From assembly GCA_002835675.1 (NCBI GenBank), contig PIZR01000001.1, positions 424,303 through 488,302 on the forward strand: a DNA stretch of 64,000 bases, given 5' to 3'. Source of the DNA: Bacillus sp. BA3 (GTDB taxonomy: Bacteria; Bacillota; Bacilli; Bacillales; DSM-1321). Each line of letters starts with the position of its first letter. Positions within the stretch are counted from its first letter, which is position 1. The notes below the pieces were generated by a model, which ran no database searches, was not told the origin of the DNA, and saw nothing but the letters and a program-made list of their open reading frames with translations. Shown in pieces: positions 1 through 8,524 of the stretch. The position numbers were made by a program, and so were the translations under genes.

Positions 1-7
1 TAAATTA

Positions 8-34
8 AAAACCATTCTTTTAAGAAAGGTTTTT
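8..34 (+). terminator. possible weak terminator of a gene left of the window
   Basis: The arms AAAACCATTCTT and AAGAAAGGTTTT can pair with one mismatch around a 2-nt loop and are followed by a short T-run. The stem is AT-rich, so this is a weak call. The upstream gene lies outside the window. Confidence 0.3.
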
Positions 35-225
35 ATCTTGATATCTATTTGCAGAAGGGCATCCAAAACAGACGGTGTAATAAAGAAAGAGGTAAGAAAA
101 ATGACAAAGACAGTGCGAGATGACTACACCTGAAAAGACTGATACATCAGCTTTTTTTCTTTGTTTAAAAATTAACTAGTACCAATTATGTAGAAAACAA
201 TTGACCTAGACCATATTAAATGGAA

Positions 226-300
226 CAGGTGTGCCAGACTCCTGCGGGAAAAGCGCGTCAAAGGGGAGACCCAGCAGGCGCAAAGGCGCCGAGGAGGCCC
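226..300. repeat. fragment of a Bacillaceae intergenic repeat
   Basis: This GC-rich stretch contains GACTCCTGCGGGAAAAGCG and GGCGCCGAGGAGGCCC. It is much richer in GC than the AT-rich DNA around it. I recognise this wording from dispersed intergenic repeats in Bacillus relatives, and the copy here seems cut off after the last motif. A 71-codon reading frame crosses it, but it has no ribosome binding site and runs through two terminator hairpins, so I do not call it a gene. The 1-506 stretch otherwise holds only the hairpins listed separately. Confidence 0.5.
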
Positions 301-318
301 CGGTTTTACAAACACATA

Positions 319-388
319 AAACTGTAGACAAACTTGATTTTCATCGAGTTTGTCTACAGTTTGAGAAGACTAAAAATAGTCTTTTTTT
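319..388 (+). terminator. tandem strong terminator hairpins
   Basis: A perfect 16-bp stem (arms 319-334 and 347-362, beginning AAACTGTAGACAAACT) is followed by a second hairpin, AAGACT/AGTCTT at 366-383, with a run of seven T. The second is a classical rho-independent terminator for rightward transcription. Confidence 0.7.
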
Positions 389-506
389 ATATTTACAAAT
401 TGTTCAACGTAAGTATATTTTATGGTTAAAGAAAAGCCAAGTGTAAAATAGTATGATCCCCATCAAATTAGGTTAATGTTTGTTTTACCCACATTTAGCA
501 CACTTT

Positions 507-944
507 TCATTCATTAATTCTTTTTATCATTAAAAGATGTGGACCGCCATCTTCCATAAAGACATCGGATGAAGTCTGATAGCCGAGTTTTTTATAAAAA
601 CCCTCTGCCTGTGTTTGCCCATGTAATTTCACCTGGGATATTTCCTTTTTCTTTGCGATTTCTTCCAACGTTTTAATTATTATTTTTCCAAGACCAAACT
701 TACGGTAAGGCTCTAAGATGCAAATTCTCTCCAATTTTCCTAAACCATCAACAACTCTTAACCTACCAGTTCCGACTGGTTTTTCATTATAATAGACTAA
801 TATGTGTTCAGATAAAGCATTAAGTGTATCGTATTCATCAAATTCACTTTCTAAAGCGAAGCCTTGTTCCTCAACAAATACCTCTTTTCTGATTTGAAAG
901 GCTACTTTTAAATCACTTTCTGTAGTTATTCTCTTTGAATCCAA
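507..944 (-). CDS. GNAT family N-acetyltransferase (YjcF-like)
   Basis: This 145-residue protein is a single GNAT acetyltransferase domain, which transfers an acetyl group from acetyl-CoA to an amine. Visible landmarks are VFVEEQGF near residue 25, the LERICILEPYRKFGLGK stretch with the R-x-x-G-x-G acetyl-CoA loop near residues 75-90, and the C-terminal FYKKLGYQ typical of the fold. The pattern matches the B. subtilis YjcF group as I remember it; the substrate is unknown. The start is TTG at 944 behind an AGGGATG ribosome binding site, because the ATG just upstream is in another frame. The gene diverges from the MarR gene at 1068, and the palindrome between them could control both. Confidence 0.85.
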   Translation of the reverse strand: MDSKRITTESDLKVAFQIRKEVFVEEQGFALESEFDEYDTLNALSEHILVYYNEKPVGTGRLRVVDGLGKLERICILEPYRKFGLGKIIIKTLEEIAKKKEISQVKLHGQTQAEGFYKKLGYQTSSDVFMEDGGPHLLMIKRINE

Positions 945-1027
945 TGTTCTTCATCCCTTTTCTAGATTTATTCAGTAAGACAAGTCATAATATATGTATA
1001 ACTTTTTTATAGTATATACGAAATTAA

Positions 1028-1049
1028 TTTTGTTGTAAATACAACAAAA
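1028..1049. promoter_or_regulatory. palindromic MarR-type operator
   Basis: A perfect inverted repeat with 10-bp arms (TTTTGTTGTA and TACAACAAAA) around AA ends 18 bp before the MarR start codon. Its size and symmetry fit a MarR-dimer operator and suggest autoregulation, with possible control of the divergent acetyltransferase. No binding data exist here. Confidence 0.6.
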
Positions 1050-1067
1050 AAGTCAGGGGCTTTTTGA

Positions 1068-1520
1068 ATGAAGGAAATACTCCGTGAAATTGGAATGATA
1101 GCAAGGGCATTGGACTCTATAAGTAATATCGAATTTAAAGAATTTGACCTAACAAAAGGGCAGTATTTGTATCTTGTTCGAATATGTGAAAATCCAGGAA
1201 TCATTCAGGAAAAGTTAGCAGAGATGATTAAGGTTGACCGGACGACAGCAGCTCGGGCCATTAAAAAACTTGAAATTCAAGGGTTTATTGAAAAGAAAAA
1301 TGATGAGGAAAACAAAAAAATTAAAAAGTTATATGCTACCGATAAAGGTGAGAAGGTTTATCCCTTTTTGAAAAAAGAAGGAGAGTACACCGACAAGGTT
1401 GCATTATCGGGATTTTCTTTGGAAGAGACGGAAACGATGTTTCATCTTCTTCAAAGGGTCAGAAAAAATATTGAGGTAGATTGGGAATTTGTGAAAAAGG
1501 GCAATAAAAGGGGGTATTGA
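1068..1520 (+). CDS. MarR family transcriptional regulator
   Basis: This 150-residue protein has the MarR winged-helix fold. The LTKGQYLYLVRICENPG stretch leads into the recognition helix KVDRTTAARAIKKLEIQGF (about residues 55-75), followed by the wing and the LYATDKGEKVYP segment. MarR proteins bind short palindromes as dimers and usually release DNA when a small ligand or oxidant binds. A perfect palindrome just upstream points to autoregulation. The neighbour on the other strand is a GNAT acetyltransferase, a common partner for MarR regulators. The ligand is unknown. The start is the first ATG after the operator, with a weak AGGGGC-type ribosome binding site. Confidence 0.88.
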   Translation: MKEILREIGMIARALDSISNIEFKEFDLTKGQYLYLVRICENPGIIQEKLAEMIKVDRTTAARAIKKLEIQGFIEKKNDEENKKIKKLYATDKGEKVYPFLKKEGEYTDKVALSGFSLEETETMFHLLQRVRKNIEVDWEFVKKGNKRGY

Positions 1521-1582
1521 TACGGCTTATAAGTTATTACAGATTCTTGAATGGAATGGTATTGGATAAGAATTTTATAAAG

Positions 1583-1616
1583 AGAGGCTCGATTCCGATT
1601 GGGAAATGAGCCTCTT
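1583..1616. terminator. bidirectional terminator between convergent genes
   Basis: AGAGGCTC (1583-1590) pairs with GAGCCTCT (1608-1615) and is flanked by A-rich and T-rich sides. It sits between the convergent MarR and ABC exporter genes. Confidence 0.6.
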
Positions 1617-1621
1617 TCTAA

Positions 1622-3481
1622 TTATCCAGCTACATTTTCAGTGAACTGACTATTGTATAGCTCTGCATAGAAACCATTCTCCCTTAAAAGGTCTGAATGC
1701 GTTCCCTTCTCTATCACTTTCCCTTGATCCATAACAAGAATCAAATCTGCATCCTTAATTGTTGAGAGGCGATGGGCAATGACAAAGCTAGTTCGTCCTT
1801 CCATGAGTCGGTTCATGGCCTTTTGGATAAAGACTTCTGTCCGAGTGTCCACACTAGACGTCGCTTCATCCAATATCATGATTGGTGGATCTGCTAGAAC
1901 CGCTCGGGCGATTGTCAAAAGCTGCTTTTGGCCTTGTGAGATGTTCGAAGCTTCTTCGTTTAAGATTGTCTCATAACCATCTGGCAGTGTCCGAATGAAA
2001 TGGTCGGCATGTGCCGTTCGAGCAGCTGCAAAAATTTCTTCATCAGTTGCTCCATTTTTGCCATAAGCGATATTTTCTTTAATCGTACCATTAAAGAGCC
2101 AGGTATCTTGAAGTACCATTCCAAAATTCTTTCGAAGGTCATTCCGTGACATATTCCGTGTATCAAGACCATCAATATTAATTTTTCCGCCATTGAGTTC
2201 ATAAAATCTCATCAATAGATTTATCATAGTTGTTTTTCCAGCACCAGTCGGTCCAACAATTGCGACCGTTTGTCCAGGCAAGACATCGATGTTCATATCT
2301 TCAATTAACATTTCTTCCCCATATCCAAAGTCCACATGTTCGAAAGAGACAGCACCATTTGCCCTTTTAATATTAGCTGTGGTTTGTTCTTTCATTTCCT
2401 CTTCTTCATCTAGTAGTTCAAAAACACGCTCAGCTGCTGCCACCGTCGACTGAATAATGTTAGCGATGTTAGCCGTTTGTGTGATTGGCTGGGTGAACTG
2501 CTTTGAATATGTGATGAATGCTTGAATGTCACCAATTGAAATCGAACGTTGCGTTACTAATATTCCCCCGACAACGCTGATGAGGACATAGCTCAAATTT
2601 CCGATAAAGAACATTATGGGCATGATGATACCCGATATAAACTGGGCTTTGCTTCCCGCTTTATACAATTCTTCATTAACCGCAGTAAACTGGGCACTCG
2701 CCTTTTTTTCATATCCGAATGCTTTAACGACTTGATGGCCGGTATATATCTCTTCAATGTGACCATTTAATTGTCCGAGTTTACGCTGTTGATCGGCAAA
2801 ATATTTTTGGGATCTTTTTAAAATAGGCCGGATTGCAAATATTGACAAAGGTAAGCTGACTATCGAGATTAATGTCAATAACGGGCTTATCGAAAGCATC
2901 ATGATGATAATTCCCAAAATCGTTACGATTGATGTGATGAACTGCGTTAAGCTTTGCTGAAGGGTGCTACCGATTGTATCAATATCATTTGTCATTCGGC
3001 TAAGTGTTTCTCCGTTTGGACGTCCTTCAAAATATTTGAGTGGAAGTTTCTCGAGCTTTTCGTTCACATCTTGTCGAAGATCATATACCGTTTCTTGAGC
3101 AACACTTGACATAATGTATTGTTGTACATAGTTGAAAAGGCTGCTTAAAGCATAAAGTCCGGCAAGGAGTAGAAGGATCTGGCCAATTTTATCAAAGTTA
3201 ATAGCTGCTCCTGGTATTCCCTGGAATTTCCAGTAAGCTCCTTCGAATAATTCTGTAATTGCATTTCCCATGATCTTTGGTCCAACAATCATAAAAATCG
3301 TACTCATGATTGCAGCGAAAAACACGGAAATCAATTTGTTGCGCCGCGGTTTTAAATAGGTTAATAGACGTTTTAGAGTTCCTTTAAAATCTTTTGCTTT
3401 TTGACCCATCATCATCATGTTACCGCCACCAGGACCATGCCCAACCTGACCGCCGCCTTGAGGTTTTTTTTGATTACTCAT
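1622..3481 (-). CDS. heterodimeric ABC exporter, permease-ATPase subunit (YfiC-like)
   Basis: This 619-residue half-exporter has a Gly/Met-rich N-terminal tail, a six-helix ABC membrane domain (about residues 45-340) and a nucleotide-binding domain. Walker A is GPTGAGKT near residue 410, and Walker B is MILDEATSSVD near 535 with the catalytic Glu intact. The signature motif reads ISQGQ rather than LSGGQ. It overlaps the upstream exporter gene by 4 bp (ATGA), so the two are translationally coupled. The second subunit lacks the catalytic Glu, so the pair should form an asymmetric drug or lipid exporter like LmrCD or B. subtilis YfiB/YfiC. A MarR gene heads the operon, as in many multidrug exporters. 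Substrate unknown. Confidence 0.9.
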   Translation of the reverse strand: MSNQKKPQGGGQVGHGPGGGNMMMMGQKAKDFKGTLKRLLTYLKPRRNKLISVFFAAIMSTIFMIVGPKIMGNAITELFEGAYWKFQGIPGAAINFDKIGQILLLLAGLYALSSLFNYVQQYIMSSVAQETVYDLRQDVNEKLEKLPLKYFEGRPNGETLSRMTNDIDTIGSTLQQSLTQFITSIVTILGIIIMMLSISPLLTLISIVSLPLSIFAIRPILKRSQKYFADQQRKLGQLNGHIEEIYTGHQVVKAFGYEKKASAQFTAVNEELYKAGSKAQFISGIIMPIMFFIGNLSYVLISVVGGILVTQRSISIGDIQAFITYSKQFTQPITQTANIANIIQSTVAAAERVFELLDEEEEMKEQTTANIKRANGAVSFEHVDFGYGEEMLIEDMNIDVLPGQTVAIVGPTGAGKTTMINLLMRFYELNGGKINIDGLDTRNMSRNDLRKNFGMVLQDTWLFNGTIKENIAYGKNGATDEEIFAAARTAHADHFIRTLPDGYETILNEEASNISQGQKQLLTIARAVLADPPIMILDEATSSVDTRTEVFIQKAMNRLMEGRTSFVIAHRLSTIKDADLILVMDQGKVIEKGTHSDLLRENGFYAELYNSQFTENVAG

Positions 3482-5202
3482 GCGATTTCCTCCTCTGTGA
3501 GCTGTGATAAGGCGATTTCACGGTAAATGTCGTTTTTACTAAGCAACTCTTGGTGTGTTCCCATACCTACAATGCGGCCTTCGTCCAACACGATGATTCG
3601 ATCAGCGTCCACGACCGTACTGACACGCTGTGCAACGAGTAGTACCGTCGAATTTTTCGTTTCATCTTTCAGGGCTGCGCGAAGGTTGGCATCCGTCTTG
3701 TAGTCAAGTGCAGAAAAACTATCGTCGAATATATATATATCCGGTTTTCGAATTAGTGCCCGTGCAATCGAAAGCCGTTGTTTTTGCCCTCCTGATAGGT
3801 TTGAACCGCCTTGATCGATTTCTGCCTCATAGCCGCCTTTCATGTTGCTGATAAAATCCTCCGCTTGCGCGATCCGAGCCGAATGCTCAACTTCATTTTG
3901 TGTGGCTGTTTGTTTTCCAAAGCGAATGTTTTCAGCGATAGTACCTGTAAAGAGGAAGGCCTTTTGTGGTACAAAGCCAATTTTTGAACGAACTTCATCT
4001 TGTGATGACTTACGAATATCAACACCATTGACGCGAATCGTTCCACTTGAAATATCATAGAAGCGAGGGATCAAATTGACGAGCGTCGTTTTCCCTGAAC
4101 CTGTTCCACCAATTATTGCGGTGATTTCACCAGGACTTGCAGTAAAACTAATATCCGATAATGCAGGTTCTTCTGCTCCTGGGTAACTGAACGTCACATG
4201 TTCAAATTCAAGAGTACCGTGTACACGATCTGCCTTTTCTGTACCCTCATCCAGGAATGATGGTTTCATGTCAAGGACTTCGTTTATCCTTGTTGCCGAC
4301 ACGGCCGCTCGTGGAACCATAACGAACATCATGGATGCCATAACGAGAGCGAACATGATTTGCATAACATATTGGATAAATGCCATTAAGTCCCCGATCT
4401 GCATACCACCGTTATCAATACGAACTCCACCAAACCAAATGATGCCAACAACCGTCAAGTTCATTACAAGCATCATTACAGGCATCATGAAGGCCATGAT
4501 TTTATTGACTTTGATTGAGACATCCGTCAATTCCTTATTCGCTTTCTTTAGACGTTCTTTCTCTTGTGTTTCACGATTGAAGGCACGAATGACGCGAATA
4601 CCAGTTAAATTTTCCCGTAATACAAGGTTCAACCGGTCTAATCGTTTTTGCACCGTTTGAAAGAGAGGGACACCTTTATATAGAATAAGCAAGATCGAGC
4701 CAATCAACAAAGGCATTGTGACAACAATGACAAGGGATAATTTTGCATCCATGGATACAGCCATGATCACTCCGCCGATTAACATGATGGGTGCACTGAT
4801 AACCATACGAAGCATCATGATAACCACTTGCTGGACTTGTGTTATATCATTGGTCGTCCTTGTAATCAATGACGCCGTACCGACTTCATCAAATTCTTGT
4901 AACGAAAATTTTTCAACATGATTAAAGACTCTCAGGCGGAGATCTCGTCCCATCCCCATTGCCGCTTTGGACGAATAATAGCTTGCGATTATGGATGCAC
5001 AAGCGCCAAGTGCGGAAACCAACAGCATCAAACCACCGATTTTCCAAATATAAGGAGTGTCTCCTCGAACGACGCCTTTGTCAATAATATCGGCCATTAG
5101 TGTAGGCAGAAAGAGGTCGGACATGGACTGAATAAAAACCAGACCGATAACTGCTGAAATAATCCACTTATAAACGGATAAATTTTTCAGTATTTTTATC
5201 AT
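3478..5202 (-). CDS. heterodimeric ABC exporter, degenerate-site subunit (YfiB-like)
   Basis: This 574-residue protein has six membrane helices (about residues 15-300) followed by an ATPase domain with Walker A GGTGSGKTT near residue 364, signature LSGGQKQ near 467, and Walker B ending FDDSFSALD near 490. Asp replaces the usual catalytic Glu, so one of the two ATP sites of the heterodimer should be degenerate, as is known for this exporter class. I prefer ATG at 5202 behind AGGGAGAG. A GTG at 5211 would also be in frame and lengthen the overlap with the MarR gene. It is the middle gene of a MarR-ABC-ABC operon. Confidence 0.9.
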   Translation of the reverse strand: MIKILKNLSVYKWIISAVIGLVFIQSMSDLFLPTLMADIIDKGVVRGDTPYIWKIGGLMLLVSALGACASIIASYYSSKAAMGMGRDLRLRVFNHVEKFSLQEFDEVGTASLITRTTNDITQVQQVVIMMLRMVISAPIMLIGGVIMAVSMDAKLSLVIVVTMPLLIGSILLILYKGVPLFQTVQKRLDRLNLVLRENLTGIRVIRAFNRETQEKERLKKANKELTDVSIKVNKIMAFMMPVMMLVMNLTVVGIIWFGGVRIDNGGMQIGDLMAFIQYVMQIMFALVMASMMFVMVPRAAVSATRINEVLDMKPSFLDEGTEKADRVHGTLEFEHVTFSYPGAEEPALSDISFTASPGEITAIIGGTGSGKTTLVNLIPRFYDISSGTIRVNGVDIRKSSQDEVRSKIGFVPQKAFLFTGTIAENIRFGKQTATQNEVEHSARIAQAEDFISNMKGGYEAEIDQGGSNLSGGQKQRLSIARALIRKPDIYIFDDSFSALDYKTDANLRAALKDETKNSTVLLVAQRVSTVVDADRIIVLDEGRIVGMGTHQELLSKNDIYREIALSQLTEEEIA

Positions 5203-5678
5203 TTTGTACACTCTCCCTGTTCGGTTGCTTGTGCTTCTAAAAAGTTTGTAATTTGAAGATGTGTTTCTAGCAACTCTTCAAACTGTTCTTCAGAAAGCAT
5301 TTCAATGGCCATTTGAAAGACTTGGTGAATGCTTCCTTCGTGAAAATGAATCGTTTTTAATAAATCTTTTCCCTGATCTGTGATTGACAACTGAATCTCA
5401 CGCCGATTGCCCTCCACATGCTCTCGATGGAGCATGCCTGCGCGAACGAGACCATCGACCGCTTGGCTCAAGGTGCTTTTTGGAAGAAATGTTTTCTCCC
5501 CGACATTTTTTTGAGTGGTCTCTTTGTAAAGGGTAATGGTCATCAAAATGGAATATTGAGGAACTGTTAATCCATTTTCTGCGGCAGTCTTTTGAACGAA
5601 TCGCATTATATTTTTCTGCACGTTCCAAAATGAACGCAATAGTTGTACGGAACGCATTAATTGTTTTTCATTCTCCAT
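5199..5678 (-). CDS. MarR family regulator of the ABC exporter operon
   Basis: This 159-residue MarR protein has TVPQYSILMTITLYKE leading into the winged helix, with recognition region KSTLSQAVDGLVRAGML (about residues 68-85) and wing NRREIQLSITDQGK. It is first in an operon with two half-exporters, and its stop region overlaps the next gene by 4 bp. It is probably a local repressor relieved by an exporter substrate. A short inverted repeat, TGTTC-N6-GAACA at 5708-5723, lies about 30 bp upstream of the start and could be its operator. Confidence 0.85.
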   Translation of the reverse strand: MENEKQLMRSVQLLRSFWNVQKNIMRFVQKTAAENGLTVPQYSILMTITLYKETTQKNVGEKTFLPKSTLSQAVDGLVRAGMLHREHVEGNRREIQLSITDQGKDLLKTIHFHEGSIHQVFQMAIEMLSEEQFEELLETHLQITNFLEAQATEQGECTK

Positions 5679-5707
5679 TCAGCTTCACCATTCTTTCTGT
5701 TTTGAAC

Positions 5708-5723
5708 TGTTCCATTACGAACA
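5708..5723. promoter_or_regulatory. candidate operator of the exporter operon
   Basis: TGTTC and GAACA form an inverted repeat with a 6-nt centre, 30 bp upstream of the MarR start. The arms are only five bases long, so this is tentative. Confidence 0.3.
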
Positions 5724-5816
5724 TTTAATTTTATGAATCAATTTAATTTACAGCTATATATCCGCTTAGTCAACAAAAAAATAACTTCAACCTCCCAGTG
5801 TTTAGTCTTTGGTGCA

Positions 5817-5873
5817 TGTATGGAAATGAGTTTTCAAGTCAGGTAAGGCTTTCGCGTGAAAACAACCCATACA
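5817..5873. other. nested inverted repeat in a long intergenic region
   Basis: TGTATGG (5817-5823) pairs with CCATACA (5867-5873), and inside it GTTTTCA (5830-5836) pairs with TGAAAAC (5857-5863). The stretch 5679-6151 has no gene. This two-part stem is the only clear structure in it apart from the operator candidate near the MarR gene. It could be an RNA leader element for either flanking operon, or a protein-binding site. I recognise no riboswitch class. Confidence 0.35.
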
Positions 5874-6151
5874 AAGTGAAATTAACTTGAAAATGTGAGA
5901 TGAAAAGTGTTAGGATAATATTGAGTTAGTACCAGGTAATAATACTAGATGATAACGCAAATGAGAATGTACGGGTGTTAAGTGGAAAGCGCATGTATAC
6001 ATATAAGAATTTTTCTTCCGTTGATACATAACAGGATTTAAGTTTGCGAGACAAACAAACAGCTAATTAGAAAGATTGGTATTTGTGATACAGGGCCCCA
6101 TTAAAACAGGGAAATGTATTAATTATTAGGTATTGGGAGGGATGATGAGAT

Positions 6152-7147
6152 ATGGATAAAAATCGTCATCTAAAGGCAGGTCTGAGTGATGAGCAGGTGC
6201 TTGAGATGTATAGAGTTATGTTGTTGGCAAGACGAATTGATGAACGTATGTGGCTGTTGAACAGATCTGGAAAAATTCCATTTGTCGTTTCTTGTCAAGG
6301 GCAAGAAGCAGCTCAAGTGGGGGCTGCATTTGCATTGAATCGTGAAAAGGATTATGTACTTCCTTATTATCGGGATCTCGGAGTGGTGCTCGCGTTTGGG
6401 ATGACCGCCAGGGATTTAATGTTATCCAGTTTTGCCAAAGCAGAAGATCCTAATTCAGGCGGGCGTCAAATGCCTGGACATTTTGGGCAAAAAAAGAATC
6501 GCATCGTGACGGGATCTTCGCCAGTTACCACTCAAGTGCCACATGCAGTGGGGATTGCACTCGCTGCCAAAATGGAAGGAAAAGATATTGTTTCATTCGT
6601 TACATTCGGAGAGGGTTCATCAAACCAGGGTGACTTCCATGAAGGAGCGAATTTTGCAGGTGTACATAAACTTCCGGTTATCTTGATGTGCGAGAATAAT
6701 CAGTATGCCATTTCCGTCCCTATTGAAAAGCAATTGGCTTGCGGAAAAGTGTCCGACAGGGCCATTGGTTATGGAATGCCCGGGGTGACGGTTGATGGAA
6801 ATGATCCGATCGAAGTATACCGGGTGGTGAAAGAAGCGGCTGAGAGAGGAAGGCGCGGTGAAGGCCCAAGCTTAATCGAAACGGTTTCATACAGGCTTAC
6901 ACCACACTCAAGCGATGATGATGATAGTCAATACAGGTCGCCTGATGAAGTATCGGAGGCAAAAAAAATAGATTCGATCATTACTTTTGGCGCCTATTTA
7001 AAAGCAACAGGAATAATGGATGATCTCATGGAGAAACAAATGAATGAGGAAATAATGAAAGTTGTGAACGAAGCGACGGATTATGCGGAAAATGCTCCAT
7101 TTGCAAATGAAGACACGCTCTCAAAATATGTTTACGCAGAAAGGTAA
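6152..7147 (+). CDS. bkdAA: branched-chain 2-oxoacid dehydrogenase E1 alpha subunit
   Basis: This 331-residue protein closely follows the B. subtilis BkdAA sequence I remember along its length, including RIDERMWLLNRSGKIPF, GGRQMPGHFGQKKNRIVTGS and the phosphorylation-loop-like YRLTPHSSDDDD. The thiamine diphosphate motif runs from GEGSSNQGD (about residue 152) to the CENN near 180. E1 alpha/beta decarboxylates 2-oxoacids from Val, Leu and Ile and passes the acyl group to the lipoyl E2. The gene starts at ATG after GGGAGGG and is followed 12 bp later by E1 beta. No E2, E3, ptb, buk or bcd gene is nearby, so this is an orphan or second copy. Confidence 0.92.
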   Translation: MDKNRHLKAGLSDEQVLEMYRVMLLARRIDERMWLLNRSGKIPFVVSCQGQEAAQVGAAFALNREKDYVLPYYRDLGVVLAFGMTARDLMLSSFAKAEDPNSGGRQMPGHFGQKKNRIVTGSSPVTTQVPHAVGIALAAKMEGKDIVSFVTFGEGSSNQGDFHEGANFAGVHKLPVILMCENNQYAISVPIEKQLACGKVSDRAIGYGMPGVTVDGNDPIEVYRVVKEAAERGRRGEGPSLIETVSYRLTPHSSDDDDSQYRSPDEVSEAKKIDSIITFGAYLKATGIMDDLMEKQMNEEIMKVVNEATDYAENAPFANEDTLSKYVYAER

Positions 7148-7159
7148 GGAGGAAAGAAA

Positions 7160-8143
7160 ATGGCAGTGATATCTTATATAGATGCGGTGATAATGGCGAT
7201 GCGGGAAGAAATGGAACGTGATTCCCGTGTATTTGTATTAGGTGAGGACGTAGGGATAAAAGGCGGCGTTTTTAAAGCGACCTCAGGGTTATACGAACAA
7301 TTCGGTGAACAGCGTGTCATTGATACACCGCTTGCTGAATCCGCAATCGCAGGAGTTGGCATCGGCGCGGCCATGTATGGAATGAGGCCGATTGCGGAAA
7401 TGCAGTTCGCCGATTTTATCATGCCTGCAATCAACCAAATCATTTCAGAAGCTGCAAAAATCCGTTATCGCTCCAATAATGACTGGCATTGCCCCATCGT
7501 CATCAGAGCTCCATATGGTGGGGGCGTACATGGGGCGTTATACCATTCACAATCCGTTGAAGCCATTTTTGCCAATCAACCGGGACTTAAAATTGTCATG
7601 CCCTCTACACCCTATGACGTGAAAGGTTTATTGAAAGCAGCCATTCGTGATGATGACCCGGTCCTCTTCTTTGAACATAAGCGAGCCTATCGTCTAATTA
7701 AAGAAGAAGTGCCGAATGATGATTATGTTTTACCCATTGGTAAAGCGGATATAAAACGTGTAGGCGAGGACGTTACAGTGATTACTTACGGCCTTTGTGT
7801 TCATTTTGCGCTTCAGGCAGCTGAAAAGCTGGCCAGTGATGGCATATCTGTTCATATACTTGATTTACGAACCGTTTATCCATTAGATCAAGAAGCCATT
7901 ATGGAAGCTGCATCTAAAACGGGAAAAGTTCTATTGATTACTGAAGATAATAAGGAAGGGAGCATCATTAGTGAAGTATCGGCGATCATTGCAGAAAACT
8001 GCCTTTTCGATCTTGATGCCCCAATCATGAGACTCGCGGGTCCGGATGTTCCAGCAATGCCATATTCACCATCATTAGAGAAATCATTCATGGTGAATCC
8101 AGAAAAAGTGGAAAAGGCACTGCGTGACCTGGCTGCCTATTAA
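7160..8143 (+). CDS. bkdAB: branched-chain 2-oxoacid dehydrogenase E1 beta subunit
   Basis: This 327-residue E1 beta has the VFVLGEDVGIKGGVFKAT start, the central DTPLAESAIAGVGIGAAMYG and MQFADFIMPAINQIISEAAK stretches, and a C-terminal transketolase-like domain (VITYGLCVHFAL, LDLRTVYPLD). It forms the alpha2beta2 E1 heterotetramer with the preceding product. Length and sequence match BkdAB. AAGGAGGAAAG supplies a strong ribosome binding site. A terminator at 8223 ends the unit, so the operon is just two genes. To work, the E1 must borrow an E2 and E3 encoded elsewhere. Confidence 0.92.
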   Translation: MAVISYIDAVIMAMREEMERDSRVFVLGEDVGIKGGVFKATSGLYEQFGEQRVIDTPLAESAIAGVGIGAAMYGMRPIAEMQFADFIMPAINQIISEAAKIRYRSNNDWHCPIVIRAPYGGGVHGALYHSQSVEAIFANQPGLKIVMPSTPYDVKGLLKAAIRDDDPVLFFEHKRAYRLIKEEVPNDDYVLPIGKADIKRVGEDVTVITYGLCVHFALQAAEKLASDGISVHILDLRTVYPLDQEAIMEAASKTGKVLLITEDNKEGSIISEVSAIIAENCLFDLDAPIMRLAGPDVPAMPYSPSLEKSFMVNPEKVEKALRDLAAY

Positions 8144-8222
8144 ATGAGCATGGAGGAACGAACCTTGCGCATCCGTATAAATTGTTGTTTATAATGGGAG
8201 TGATCTTAAAATAAACTTAAGT

Positions 8223-8258
8223 CTAGCAACTATAAAAAAGGTTGCCAGGCTTTTTTTT
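8223..8258 (+). terminator. rho-independent terminator of the bkdAA-bkdAB unit
   Basis: CTAGCAAC pairs with GTTGCCAG (one mismatch) and is followed by eight T. The rest of the 8144-8524 gap is AT-rich, and I see no other feature in it. Confidence 0.65.
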
Positions 8259-8524
8259 GCGCTAAATAAATCATTTATAGTGAAAAAAACCCGTTGGATT
8301 ATGATAGAGAGGGCATATAAAACTCAGTGATTTTCAGGGAATTTTCAATTGTAAATATATATTGAATAAATTGCGTGGTATTATATGGTAAAGTGTTCTA
8401 GGTAAAGGGGAAATGTCGATAGTCACGTAAAAATTCAATATATTAGCAATAAAGATTGTGAATTTTTAAATGTTGAACGCAATACAGTGATTGGCAAACA
8501 TTGAAAGTAGCAAGGGGGAACATC

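Noticed and set aside
97..132. Ten-codon frame MTKTVRDDYT behind an AGAGGTAAG site
   Set aside because: Too short to support, with no conservation evidence; could be chance.
231..446. 71-codon reading frame over the repeat fragment
   Set aside because: No ribosome binding site, odd composition, and it runs through two terminator hairpins.
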